This document shows, in pieces, positions 1 through 8,372 of a DNA stretch of 30,673 bases (within the stretch, counting starts at the first letter, position 1; each line of letters opens with the position of its first letter). Origin of the DNA: JBDHTS01 sp044220535 (GTDB lineage: Bacteria; Pseudomonadota; Alphaproteobacteria; Micavibrionales; Micavibrionaceae); assembly GCA_044220535.1 (NCBI GenBank), contig JBGAQU010000025.1, positions 1 through 30,673 on the forward strand, in the 5' to 3' direction. Made by a program: the position numbers and the translations under genes. The notes under the pieces were generated by a model that was not told where the DNA came from, did not search any database, and saw only the letters and a list, made by a program, of their open reading frames with translations.

Positions 1-39
1 CAGTTCCTGATGCGCCTGATGGGCAGCAGCCGCAGCTGA
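1..39 (+). CDS. 3' end of an unidentified gene (partial)
   Basis: The first 39 bases read in frame 1 as QFLMRLMGSSRS followed by TGA. An intrinsic terminator follows 17 nt later, which supports this being the end of a real plus-strand gene that begins outside the window. Only 12 residues are visible, so no function can be given. Confidence 0.5.
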   Translation, partial: QFLMRLMGSSRS

Positions 40-55
40 CAAGATAGTCCTTTTC

Positions 56-90
56 AAAAAGGCGGGCGGTGAAAATCGCCCGCCTTTTTT
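56..90 (+). terminator. Intrinsic terminator after the partial upstream gene
   Basis: Perfect 8-bp GC stem GGCGGGCG (61-68) / CGCCCGCC (77-84) with an 8-nt loop. It is preceded by AAAAA and followed by TTTTTT, a classical Rho-independent terminator on the plus strand. The A and T tracts can extend the stem, so it could also act on the minus strand. Confidence 0.9.
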
Positions 91-173
91 ATTCACTTAT
101 TGCAATATTAAATCCGTAAAATTTTAGACAAAATCATCGCATACGCCTGTCCCCAGACGTTAAGGAATCTTGC

Positions 174-1736
174 GTGATTTCCATTATATACTTTAGTGTG
201 GATGCACAACTTTGGGATGAAGACATGCCCCCTGAAAGTCCGTGGATTCTGCTTGCCGAGGCCAGCGCAGCGCTGGTGACCGAATATAAGACCATGCTGA
301 TCCCGCTGGGGTTTGACGTGCGCGCCGCCGAGACAGAGGCGGACATCCTGGCGCAATGCCGCAGTCAACCATCCCTTTTGATCCTCGACCTCGGCCTGCC
401 GCAGAAGATGGATGGCCTCGCCGTGCTTGAGGCTCTGCGCCGCGAAGGCCTGATGCCGCGCACCATCGTGATGACCGGCAATGCCTCCGTCAACACCGCC
501 GTGCGGGCGATGCAGCTGGGGGCGCGGGATTTCCTGATCAAGCCGTTCAGCGCGGCGCGGCTGCTGCAGGCGGTAAAAACCGAGCTGGACCGGCCGGAGA
601 ATGAGACCATGCCGCCGGACCTGGCCGGCGCGATGCCGGGCCGCCATGCGGAACCCGACCACGCCGCGTCAACCCCATTGACTCCCAGCCAGCCGCGCAT
701 ACGCTCCGGCTTTATCGGCACGTCGCCGATCATGCAGGCGGTGTACACACAGATCGAACACGCGGCGCGCAGTCAGGCGACCGTGTTTATCACCGGCGAG
801 TCCGGAACAGGCAAGGAAGTGTGCGCCCGCGCGATTCATGATTTAAGCAGCCGCGCCGGGAAACCGTTTATCCCCATCAACTGCGCGGCCATTCCGCGCG
901 ATCTGATGGAATCCGAATTGTTCGGCCATGTGAAGGGCGCGTTCACCGGCGCCGTCTCCGACCGTGACGGGGCGGCCACGCTCGCCAATGGCGGGACGCT
1001 GTTCCTGGACGAGATCGCCGAGATGACGCTGGCCATGCAGACGAAATTGCTGCGCTTCCTGCAGGATCTCGCCTTTATGAAGGTGGGCGGCAGCAAGCTG
1101 GAGCGCACGGATATCCGCATCGTCTGCGCCACCAACCGCGATCCGCTGATGGAAATCCGCAACGCGAATTTTCGGGAGGATCTGTTTTATCGCCTGTATG
1201 TCGTGCCGATCCATATGCCGCCTTTGCGCGACCGCGGCGACGATATCACGGATATTGCGCTGGGCCTCCTTAACCGCTACGCCACGGAAGAAGGCAAGCA
1301 GTTCACCGGGTTCGCGACCGACGCAGAACATGCGCTGCGCCATTATGCGTGGCCGGGCAATATCCGCCAACTGCAAAACGTAATCCGTCACGCGGTGGTA
1401 ATGCATGAATCCGGCACTATCACGGCACGTATGCTGCCCGCCACACTTCTGCACACGCGGCAGCAGGCGGCAAACGGCACCGCCAACGGCTTTCCCAGCG
1501 AAGTGCGGCCCGACAAAACCAGCACCGTGATCCGTCCCCTGGCGGAGGTGGAGCGCGAGGTGATCGAGCAGGCTATCGCCCTGTATGGCGGCAATATCGC
1601 GCGGGCGGCTACAGCGCTGGGCGTTTCGCCATCAACGATTTACCGGAAGAAGGCGGCATGGGAGGCAGGGGTAAGTGCGGGGTATCAAGGAGAGAATTTA
1701 GAAAACGTGGTTTCATTCGGACATTCTGAATTCTAA
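174..1736 (+). CDS. NtrC-family sigma-54-dependent response regulator
   Basis: 520-residue transcription activator in the REC-AAA+-Fis order. The receiver (about 25-140) has phospho-acceptor D72 (LLILDLGLP), T101 and K123, but its first strand reads ILLAEAS, so only one of the usual acidic pair is present. The sigma-54 interaction domain shows Walker A GESGTGKE (208-215), the sigma-contact loop GAFTGA (255-260) and Walker B GTLFLDE (274-280). The C-terminus carries a Fis-type helix-turn-helix around 475-505 (GNIARAATALGVSPSTIYRK). The GTG start at 174 has AAGGA 7 nt upstream; ATG at 225 is an alternative that would trim 17 residues and keep all domains. It ends 2 nt inside the convergent kinase gene. 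The regulon cannot be inferred; no cognate kinase is in the same operon. Confidence 0.9.
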   Translation: MISIIYFSVDAQLWDEDMPPESPWILLAEASAALVTEYKTMLIPLGFDVRAAETEADILAQCRSQPSLLILDLGLPQKMDGLAVLEALRREGLMPRTIVMTGNASVNTAVRAMQLGARDFLIKPFSAARLLQAVKTELDRPENETMPPDLAGAMPGRHAEPDHAASTPLTPSQPRIRSGFIGTSPIMQAVYTQIEHAARSQATVFITGESGTGKEVCARAIHDLSSRAGKPFIPINCAAIPRDLMESELFGHVKGAFTGAVSDRDGAATLANGGTLFLDEIAEMTLAMQTKLLRFLQDLAFMKVGGSKLERTDIRIVCATNRDPLMEIRNANFREDLFYRLYVVPIHMPPLRDRGDDITDIALGLLNRYATEEGKQFTGFATDAEHALRHYAWPGNIRQLQNVIRHAVVMHESGTITARMLPATLLHTRQQAANGTANGFPSEVRPDKTSTVIRPLAEVEREVIEQAIALYGGNIARAATALGVSPSTIYRKKAAWEAGVSAGYQGENLENVVSFGHSEF

Positions 1737-2392
1737 TTTTTATTCCCGGCCTTATCTTCATAATTGTTGCCTATATGAACGCCCTGATCCATATACCGGC
1801 CGATTTTTTGCGCGAGGATACCGGGTTCAAACGGTTTTGGAATGAAATCATCCATGCCCGCATCGAAGCATCGATCCTTATCCTGTTCGCGGACATGCGC
1901 GGTCATGGCCACGATCGGGGTTCGGGGAAGGTTCTTTTCCTTTTCCAGAGCACGAATGCGGCGCGTGGCCTGCAGCCCGTCCAGTTCGTTCATCTGCACA
2001 TCCATCAGGATGACATCATAGTATCCGTTCACAAATTTGCGCACGGCATCCAGGCCGTTTTTGGCCACTTCATATTCATATCCAAAATGTTCCAGCATGG
2101 AGACCGCGACCAGAACATTGGGTTCATAATCTTCCACCAGAAGGACATTTTTCTTTAGTTTTTCCTGCCCCGGCGCGGTTCTGGCAGAGAAGCTTTCAAC
2201 ATTGGAAGAACGGCCTGTGTCTTTCAGCGGAATGGTTACATTGAATGTCGTGCCGATACCCGGCTGGCTTTCAATTCCTATCGTGCCTTCCATTTTTTCG
2301 ACGCAGGCCTTCGTGATAGCAAGGCCTAAGCCGGAGCCGCCGAACCGTCTTGTTATCGATGAGTCTGCCTGGGTGAATTTTTCAAAGACCAA
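1733..2392 (-). CDS. C-terminal piece of hybrid histidine kinase (ATPase end plus receiver)
   Basis: Downstream fragment of a frameshifted hybrid sensor kinase. Its TTG start at 2392 is only a conceptual one: the same frame is open further upstream and encodes the G1 box (VSDTGIGIP), so this is not an independent gene. It holds the G2 box GGSGLGLAI and then a receiver domain with LLVEDYEPN (acidic pair), DVILMDVQM (phospho-acceptor Asp), a conserved Thr in VAMTAH and Lys in PKPF. It lies in the same reading frame as the piece at 2540-4081 (offset 1689 = 3 x 563). The TAG stop overlaps the convergent regulator's TAA. Full length would be about 782 residues. Confidence 0.75.
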   Translation of the reverse strand: MVFEKFTQADSSITRRFGGSGLGLAITKACVEKMEGTIGIESQPGIGTTFNVTIPLKDTGRSSNVESFSARTAPGQEKLKKNVLLVEDYEPNVLVAVSMLEHFGYEYEVAKNGLDAVRKFVNGYYDVILMDVQMNELDGLQATRRIRALEKEKNLPRTPIVAMTAHVREQDKDRCFDAGMDDFIPKPFEPGILAQKIGRYMDQGVHIGNNYEDKAGNKN

Positions 2393-2539
2393 ACCCAGTT
2401 TTTCTTCGGGAATGCCGATGCCTGTATCGCTGACCTTAAAATTGATCAGCGTTCTGCCATCTGTATCCTTACCATTTTCCTGGATATCCAGCTGACCGAC
2501 CCTTATCGGTGAATTTCATCGCGTTGGACAACAGATTCA

Positions 2540-4081
2540 TCAGCACCTGATGGATACGCAGCGGGTCGCCCATATAATACCGGTGAGGTCGCTCTTACAG
2601 TTTACGAAAAATCGGAGGGATTTTTCCTGTGCCCTGACGTTCATCAGGCTGATTACTTTTTCAACCTGTTCCGCCAAGTCAAATTCAACGTTTTCAATCT
2701 GGAAGGAGTCCGCCTCGATTTTGGCAAAATCCAGTAAATCATTGATCAGGTCCATCAGGTGATCCGCACTGGTCTTCAGCGTATCGAGATATTTAGCCGC
2801 CTGGGGCGGCATATTCGAAAGAGATTTCAGGATATGGGCCAGACCGATCACCGCATTCATCGGCGTGCGCAGTTCATGGCTCATATTTGCAAGAAATTCA
2901 TCTTTTTTCTGGCTTGTTTCTTTTAGCGCTTCTTCGGCCTTTATGCGATCACTGATGTCCCGCGATACTTTGGATGCGCCTACAATCTTCCCAGTGCTGT
3001 CACGGATTGGGGAAACCGTAAGAGAGACGGGGATCAAATGCCCCAGCTTATGGCGGCGCATCGTTTCAAAATGGTCAACGCGGTTGCCGGACTTGAGTGT
3101 TTTGATGATCTTGTCTTCTTCGTCCAGTCTTTCTGGCGGGATGAGAAGGGTCACATGCTTGCCAATTACTTCAACCGCGGTATAGCCGAAAATGCGTTCC
3201 GCCGATTTATTCCAGGACGTGATAAACCCGCTCAGATCTTTACTGATAATAGCGTCATCGGATGATTCAATAATAGCCCCTAGATAGGCGCTGGCTTTTT
3301 GGGCATCTTTTTCCCCTGTAATATCGCGTGCCACTTTTGATGCGCCGGTGATATTGTTTTCACCGTCTTTTATAGGGGATATCGCGGCAGAAATTATAAC
3401 CGCATTACCGTCTTTGTGGCGGCGCACTGTTTCGAAATGATCAATCTTGTTCCCTTTACGGATCTGGTCGATGATGTAATCTTCCTCATGCAGTTTTTCC
3501 GGCGGGATAATGATGCTGATATGTTTTCCAACCGCCTCAGCCGCCGTAAACCCAAAAATCCGCTCAGCGCCTGGATTCCATGATGTGATATTGCCGTGCA
3601 GATCCTTGCTGACAATCGCGTCATCCGATGACGTGATGATGGAGGCCAGCAGAGAGGTCTTTATGCCCACATCGCGCAGCGCTTCTTCGCTTACTTTTCG
3701 TTCGGTAACGTCACGCGTCGTTCCGGCGATGGCTTCAACCTCGCCTTTGGAATCAAAAATAGGGGTGAAAATATAATCATAAATTTTCCTGCCATTGGTT
3801 CCGGCGAAAGGCACTTCGCCCCGAATCGGCTTTTTTGTTTTTATGACCTCGGCGATTTCCCGGTCGTGCATTGCGGCATGCCAGGGCTCATATCCCAGTT
3901 CAAGGCAGTTTTTACCGATGGCGTCATCCCAGCTTCGGCCCCACATATTTAACAAGGCTTGGTTGGCATATTTAAACCGGCCCTGCAGATCAAAAATATA
4001 AACAAGATCGGGGGTATTGGAAAGGACGGCCTGATACAGGCGTAACTGTCGCTGTAAACTTTTATTTTTCATAGTGTTCAT
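2540..4081 (-). CDS. N-terminal piece of hybrid histidine kinase: three PAS domains and HisKA
   Basis: Starts with a PAS domain (VYIFDLQGRFKYANQ, about 20-130) and has two more PAS domains (about 140-265 and 265-390). The last two share a template, SSDDAI-SKDL-G-ITSWN-AERIFG, so they look like an internal duplication. A HisKA dimerisation domain follows with the phospho-acceptor His in FLANMSHELRTPMNAVIG. No transmembrane segment is apparent, so a cytosolic sensor is likely. The frame then breaks near 2580: one base is missing and the true sequence GDPLRIHQVLMNLLSNAMKF (N box) lies in another frame until about 2503, where one extra base restores the original frame. The ORF therefore ends early at TGA 2540-2542. 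It is either a pseudogene or a consensus error; read mapping would tell. Confidence 0.75.
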   Translation of the reverse strand: MNTMKNKSLQRQLRLYQAVLSNTPDLVYIFDLQGRFKYANQALLNMWGRSWDDAIGKNCLELGYEPWHAAMHDREIAEVIKTKKPIRGEVPFAGTNGRKIYDYIFTPIFDSKGEVEAIAGTTRDVTERKVSEEALRDVGIKTSLLASIITSSDDAIVSKDLHGNITSWNPGAERIFGFTAAEAVGKHISIIIPPEKLHEEDYIIDQIRKGNKIDHFETVRRHKDGNAVIISAAISPIKDGENNITGASKVARDITGEKDAQKASAYLGAIIESSDDAIISKDLSGFITSWNKSAERIFGYTAVEVIGKHVTLLIPPERLDEEDKIIKTLKSGNRVDHFETMRRHKLGHLIPVSLTVSPIRDSTGKIVGASKVSRDISDRIKAEEALKETSQKKDEFLANMSHELRTPMNAVIGLAHILKSLSNMPPQAAKYLDTLKTSADHLMDLINDLLDFAKIEADSFQIENVEFDLAEQVEKVISLMNVRAQEKSLRFFVNCKSDLTGIIWATRCVSIRC

Positions 4082-4409
4082 CCTGATCCTCTATTTTTAC
4101 TAACGCCGGACGGCAGGACTTTTGTCCATAAATATTTTGGTTTTCGACCGTGCAAACAATTAATCCCTGATCGAAGAACTATGCGGAGAGGGATAGCTCT
4201 CAGTTTGCGCTTCTGTACTCTTTCCTTGCTTAATAATAAGAAATAAAATTACTCATCTAAATGGCCTTTTCCATCGGCCATTTTAATCGCTTCGATAAGC
4301 AGTCTTGTAGACTGCGCCCCGAACATGACATAGCTACTCGGTCGAGTCTGTGTAGCAACCCGCAATATGGTTGTGTTCTTACCGCCTTTTGAAGAAGATA
4401 AAAAATGGG
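4082..4409. other. 328-bp intergenic region between kdpE and the hybrid kinase
   Basis: No credible ORF. It separates two minus-strand genes, so it should hold the end of the kdp transcript and the promoter of the kinase. I see an inverted repeat AAATGGCC/GGCCATTT at 4259-4283 and a small perfect one CAGTCT-TGT-AGACTG at 4300-4314. No confident -35/-10 pair could be assigned. Confidence 0.4.
4259..4283 (-). terminator. Possible terminator of the kdp operon
   Basis: 8-bp inverted repeat AAATGGCC (4259-4266) / GGCCATTT (4276-4283) with a 9-nt loop, about 125 nt past the kdpE stop. There is no clean U-tract on the minus strand, so termination by this hairpin alone is uncertain. Confidence 0.3.
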
Positions 4410-5111
4410 CTATGAACCGTCTAAAAACCTGTACCCAATGCCGGTTTCTGTAAAAATATAACGCGGTTTCAGCGGGTCATCGCCCAGTTTCTGGCGGAGA
4501 TGCTGCACATAAATCCGCAGGTAGTGGCCGTTATCTTGGAAGGTCTTGCCCCATATTTCCTGTAAGAGCTGTTTATTGGTAACGACCTTTCCTGCGTGGC
4601 GGGCCAGAAGGATGAGGAGTTTGTATTCCTTTGGCGTCAGTTTTATATCCGCGCCGTCCAGCGTCACGCGGCGGGCATCCATGTCGATGGTAAGGGGGCC
4701 GGATTGAAAGACGGGGCTGGGGGCCGCCGCCGATTGCCGCGCATGGCGCAGGGCGACTTTCAGGCGGGCCAGCAATTCGCCCGCGCCGAAGGGTTTGGTC
4801 AGGTAATCGTCCGCGCCGCTGTCCAGCGCCGTGATCTTATCCTGTTCCTGCCCGCGCGCGGACAGGACAATGATGGGAATGGCCGTCCATTCGCGGACAG
4901 ATTTGATGATGTCCAGCCCGTCCATGTCCGGCAGGCCGAGATCGAGGATCACGGCTTCGGGATTATGCGCCGTGATCAGTTTCATTCCATCCTTGCCGGT
5001 TTCCGCGAACAGGGGGCGATAGTCATGCGCCGTCAGCACCGCTTTCAGGAATTTGCGGATTTCCGGTTCGTCTTCAATCACCAGAATAGGCGTATCGGTC
5101 GTCTCTGTCAT
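4410..5111 (-). CDS. kdpE: KdpE, response regulator of the kdp operon
   Basis: 233-residue OmpR/PhoB-type regulator that would activate kdp transcription when phosphorylated by KdpD. The receiver has the acidic pair in ILVIEDEPE, phospho-acceptor D57 (AVILDLGLPDMDG) and Lys in LTKPFGAGELLARL. The C-terminal winged helix shows LTPKEYKLLILLARHAGKVV and ends GIGYRFLDGS. The start is the ATG at 5111 (MTETTD), whose ATGA overlaps the kdpD stop. A longer frame from 5171 would add 20 residues inside kdpD and is unlikely. Last gene of the kdp operon. Confidence 0.95.
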   Translation of the reverse strand: MTETTDTPILVIEDEPEIRKFLKAVLTAHDYRPLFAETGKDGMKLITAHNPEAVILDLGLPDMDGLDIIKSVREWTAIPIIVLSARGQEQDKITALDSGADDYLTKPFGAGELLARLKVALRHARQSAAAPSPVFQSGPLTIDMDARRVTLDGADIKLTPKEYKLLILLARHAGKVVTNKQLLQEIWGKTFQDNGHYLRIYVQHLRQKLGDDPLKPRYIFTETGIGYRFLDGS

Positions 5112-7795
5112 TCGTCCCCTAAGTCTTCCGGATTTATACCCTGCGCGACCGGCAGGGTGAAGTGGAAGCATGCGCCGCGCTTGTTCTCCGCCCAGATCGC
5201 CCCGCCATGCGCTTTGATGATGGCGCTGCAGATGGACAGGCCGAGGCCCGTGCCTTTCGATGATATTTTATTGCCGATTGTATAGAATTTATCGAAGATC
5301 GCCTTTTCCGCGCCGGGCGGGATGCCGGGGCCGTTATCGGCCACGCTGATCTGTATATGGTCGCCCTTGCGCTGCGCGGTGATATCGATACGGCTTCCGG
5401 CTGGCGTGTATTTTGCGGCGTTTTCCAGCAGATTGGTGAATACCTGTTCGATCAGGATCGGATCGATCATCGCCATGGGCAGGCCGTCCGCAATATCAAC
5501 ATGCACGTCATGACCGGACAGACCATCGCGCATGCCTGTCAGCACCGAACCGATCAGTTCGTCGATGAAATACGGCTGCTGTTTGGGCTTAATACCGCCC
5601 GCCTCAAGGCTTGTGACGTCCAGAAGATTGGTGACAAGCCGCGACAGCCGTCCGGCTTCATGATGGATAGACCGGCTTAAATCGCGCAAAGTTTCGCGGC
5701 TCATGCGCCCGTCATCGTCCAGGATGATGCTCGACGCGCCGGTGATAGAGGCCAAAGGCGTCCGCAAATCATGGCTGACAGACGACAAAAGCGCGCTGCG
5801 CATTCTTTCCCGCTCCGCCTCAATACGGGATTGCTCCGCCGTTTCCGCCGCGCGGATGCGTTCAAGCGACGATGTCAGCAGGCTGGCGAAGGTTTCAAAC
5901 AGCGCCATCTCGTCCGGATCGAAAATACGGTCCTTCACCTTGGGCAAAAGCCCCAGAACGCCGATCGTATGATGGGCAGCTGTCAAGGGAAGATAGAAGA
6001 CCGACGACCCCGGCATCGTGTTGGTGCCCTGGCCTGCCATGTTGTGGTTGGCATAGACCCATTGGATAATGCTGCTTTCCTTGACGGGATCGACATGCTC
6101 CATCGTCCCCGCCACACGCTCCAGATGGCCGTCCGCGCCGCGCAGCCAGATCGCGGCGTCGGCCTGCGCCAGGTCGCCGATATGACGGGCGGCAATCGTG
6201 GAAATATCCTTGCGCGTCCGCGCCGTGGCCAGATCGCGCGTCATCTGGTACAGCATCCGCGCCTCCGCCTCCCGCTTGCGGGAAAATATCGCCTGCAGGC
6301 GCAGGCGTGATGCATAGGACGTAATGACCATGCTGGTCACCAGCATGACGGCCAGCGTCATCCAGTATGACCGGTCATAAATCTGCAGCGTGTATAAAGG
6401 CGGCACAAAGAAAAAGTTGAAACACGCCGTGCTGAGAAGCGCGTAAAGAATGGCCGGTCCGCGCCCGAAATTGGCCGCGACGATCACGTTGCCGATCAGG
6501 TAAATCAACGCCTGGTCGCTGGGCTGCAGAATTGAGTCCAGCGCAACGCCCGCCAGCGTGCACAGCGCCATGGCCAGAAGCGACCAGCCATACAGGGTCG
6601 GTTTGAATTTTTCCAGCATCCCCTTCAAGGCGACCGGCGGCGGCTTTACCTGTGACGCACGGCCAACAATCACATAAACGTCGATTTCATTCTGGAGATG
6701 CACCAGCCGGTCGGCCAGGGAATTGCGGCTGAATTTGTTCCACAACGATGTTTTTGACTTCCCAACAACGATCTTGGTTGCGCTGTGCGCCCGCGCATGG
6801 GCCAGGATTTCATCGGCTGCATTATGCCCCTGGATCACCAGCGTCTTGCCGCCCAGCCGTTCCGCCAGGCGCAGGAAGGATTGCACACGTTCCCGTTCCT
6901 GTTCGTTCATGGTGTTGTCTTCGATATACAGCGCCGTCCACGGCGCTTTCAGGGATGCCGCCATGCGCCGCGCCGACCGCACGACCTTGGCGGAAATCGG
7001 GTCGGCATTGATGCAGGCGATGATTTTCTCGGCAATCGGCGGGCCGCTTTCCAGCCCTTCGCGTTCATGATACGCGCCCAGTTGCGCGTCCACGCGGTCA
7101 GCGGTGCGGCGCAGGGCGATTTCGCGCAAGGTGATCAGGTTGGCCTTTTTAAAGAAATTATCGGCGGCGCGTGTATTCGCGCCCTCAGCCAGATAGATTT
7201 TTCCTTCTTTCAGCCGTTTCAGGATTTCATCGGCGGGCAGGTCGATCAGTTCGATATCGTCCGCCGTGTCGAATACAAGATCAGGCACGGTTTCCTTGAC
7301 CCAGATGCCCGTCGCCTCCGCCACCACGTCGCTCAAAGATTCCAGATGCTGGACGTTCAGGGTTGTGTAGACATCGATCCCCGCGCTGCGCAGTTCATCC
7401 ATATCCTGCCAGCGTTTCGGATGGCGGGAACCGGGCGCGTTGGTATGGGCCAGTTCGTCGAGCAGGAGAATAGCGGGCCTGCGGGTCAGCGCCGCATCCA
7501 GGTCAAATTCTTTCACCGTCACGCCGCGATGGTTGATCTCTTTCAACGGCAGGACGGGAATGCCCTGCAAAAGGCGCTGGGTCTCCGCGCGGCCATGCGT
7601 TTCAACCACGCCCGCCACCACATCGACGCCGTCCTTCATGCGCGCATGGGCTTCTTCCAGCATCGCATAGGTTTTCCCTGCGCCTGCCACACTGCCGAAA
7701 AAGATTTTAACCTCACCGCGCCGGGCGCGGTGCTCCTCCGCATGGATGCGGGACAGAAGCAGATCGGGATCGGGCCGGTTGTCGCTGGTGTTCAA
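5108..7795 (-). CDS. kdpD: KdpD, potassium/turgor sensor histidine kinase
   Basis: 895-residue membrane kinase paired with KdpE. The N-terminal KdpD domain has Walker A GSVAGAGKT (34-42) and LLLDELAHTN; a universal-stress-protein-like domain follows (about 250-370). A membrane block (about 395-505) holds closely spaced hydrophobic segments matching the four-helix KdpD sensor, then a GAF-like region, HisKA with the phospho-acceptor near H675 (SSVSHDLRTPLASI), N box EQVFTNLLENAAKY and G boxes DNGPGIP and GTGLGLS. The start is TTG immediately after the kdpC TGA; the next residues (NTSDNRPDPDLLLSRIHAEE) fit known KdpD N-termini, so the TTG is probably real. Its stop overlaps kdpE. Confidence 0.95.
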   Translation of the reverse strand: MNTSDNRPDPDLLLSRIHAEEHRARRGEVKIFFGSVAGAGKTYAMLEEAHARMKDGVDVVAGVVETHGRAETQRLLQGIPVLPLKEINHRGVTVKEFDLDAALTRRPAILLLDELAHTNAPGSRHPKRWQDMDELRSAGIDVYTTLNVQHLESLSDVVAEATGIWVKETVPDLVFDTADDIELIDLPADEILKRLKEGKIYLAEGANTRAADNFFKKANLITLREIALRRTADRVDAQLGAYHEREGLESGPPIAEKIIACINADPISAKVVRSARRMAASLKAPWTALYIEDNTMNEQERERVQSFLRLAERLGGKTLVIQGHNAADEILAHARAHSATKIVVGKSKTSLWNKFSRNSLADRLVHLQNEIDVYVIVGRASQVKPPPVALKGMLEKFKPTLYGWSLLAMALCTLAGVALDSILQPSDQALIYLIGNVIVAANFGRGPAILYALLSTACFNFFFVPPLYTLQIYDRSYWMTLAVMLVTSMVITSYASRLRLQAIFSRKREAEARMLYQMTRDLATARTRKDISTIAARHIGDLAQADAAIWLRGADGHLERVAGTMEHVDPVKESSIIQWVYANHNMAGQGTNTMPGSSVFYLPLTAAHHTIGVLGLLPKVKDRIFDPDEMALFETFASLLTSSLERIRAAETAEQSRIEAERERMRSALLSSVSHDLRTPLASITGASSIILDDDGRMSRETLRDLSRSIHHEAGRLSRLVTNLLDVTSLEAGGIKPKQQPYFIDELIGSVLTGMRDGLSGHDVHVDIADGLPMAMIDPILIEQVFTNLLENAAKYTPAGSRIDITAQRKGDHIQISVADNGPGIPPGAEKAIFDKFYTIGNKISSKGTGLGLSICSAIIKAHGGAIWAENKRGACFHFTLPVAQGINPEDLGDE

Positions 7796-8371
7796 TCAAA
7801 TCTTTCCGTCGAGCGCGAGGTTCAGCATCAGGACATTAACAATGGGTTCTCCCAGTATGCCGAACTGACGGTCTTCCGTAAATTCTGCGACCATTTGCCG
7901 CACCTGATTTTCATCTATCCCGCGCGTCCTTGCAACACGGGCAATCTGGTATGCAGCGGCCTCCGGGCTGATATGCGGGTCAAGACCGCTGCCCGACGCC
8001 GTCACCAGATCAACCGGAACCGGCTTTGTATTCGCAGGATCGGCGGCTTTCAGCGCCTCTATCCGTGCCTTGATGGTATGCAGCAAAGCGGGATTGGCTG
8101 CACCGTAATTGCTGCCCGATGACGCAGCCGCATTATAAGGGTATGGCGCGGTGGCGGACAGGCGGCCCCAGAAATATTTCGGGTTGTTGAAATTCTGGCC
8201 GATCAGGGCAGAACCTAAAACCTCGCCCTTCACTGCGACCATGCTGCCTTCGGCCTGTTTCGGGAAGATGCCCCGGATCAGCAGGGTTGAAACACCCGGA
8301 TAGACAAAGCCCAGCAGAACGGTCAGCAGGACGGTCATCATCAGCGCAGGACGGAACAGTTCGGTCAGCAT
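7796..8371 (-). CDS. kdpC: KdpC, K+-transporting ATPase subunit C
   Basis: 191 residues, the usual KdpC size. One N-terminal membrane helix (MMTVLLTVLLGFVYP) is followed by a periplasmic domain with the conserved segments GSALIGQNF, YFWGRLSAT and SGSNYGAANPAL. The conserved C-terminal region includes ASGSGLDPHISPEAA and QVARVA-like sequence. It stabilises the KdpA-KdpB complex. It starts 1 nt after the kdpB stop and its own TGA is directly followed by the kdpD TTG, which indicates translational coupling. Confidence 0.96.
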   Translation of the reverse strand: MLTELFRPALMMTVLLTVLLGFVYPGVSTLLIRGIFPKQAEGSMVAVKGEVLGSALIGQNFNNPKYFWGRLSATAPYPYNAAASSGSNYGAANPALLHTIKARIEALKAADPANTKPVPVDLVTASGSGLDPHISPEAAAYQIARVARTRGIDENQVRQMVAEFTEDRQFGILGEPIVNVLMLNLALDGKI

Positions 8372-8372
8372 G

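Noticed and set aside
6785..8122. 445-codon plus-strand ORF opposite kdpD/kdpC
   Set aside because: It is antisense to two unmistakable kdp genes, has no recognisable domain, and arises from the GC-rich codon pattern of the other strand.
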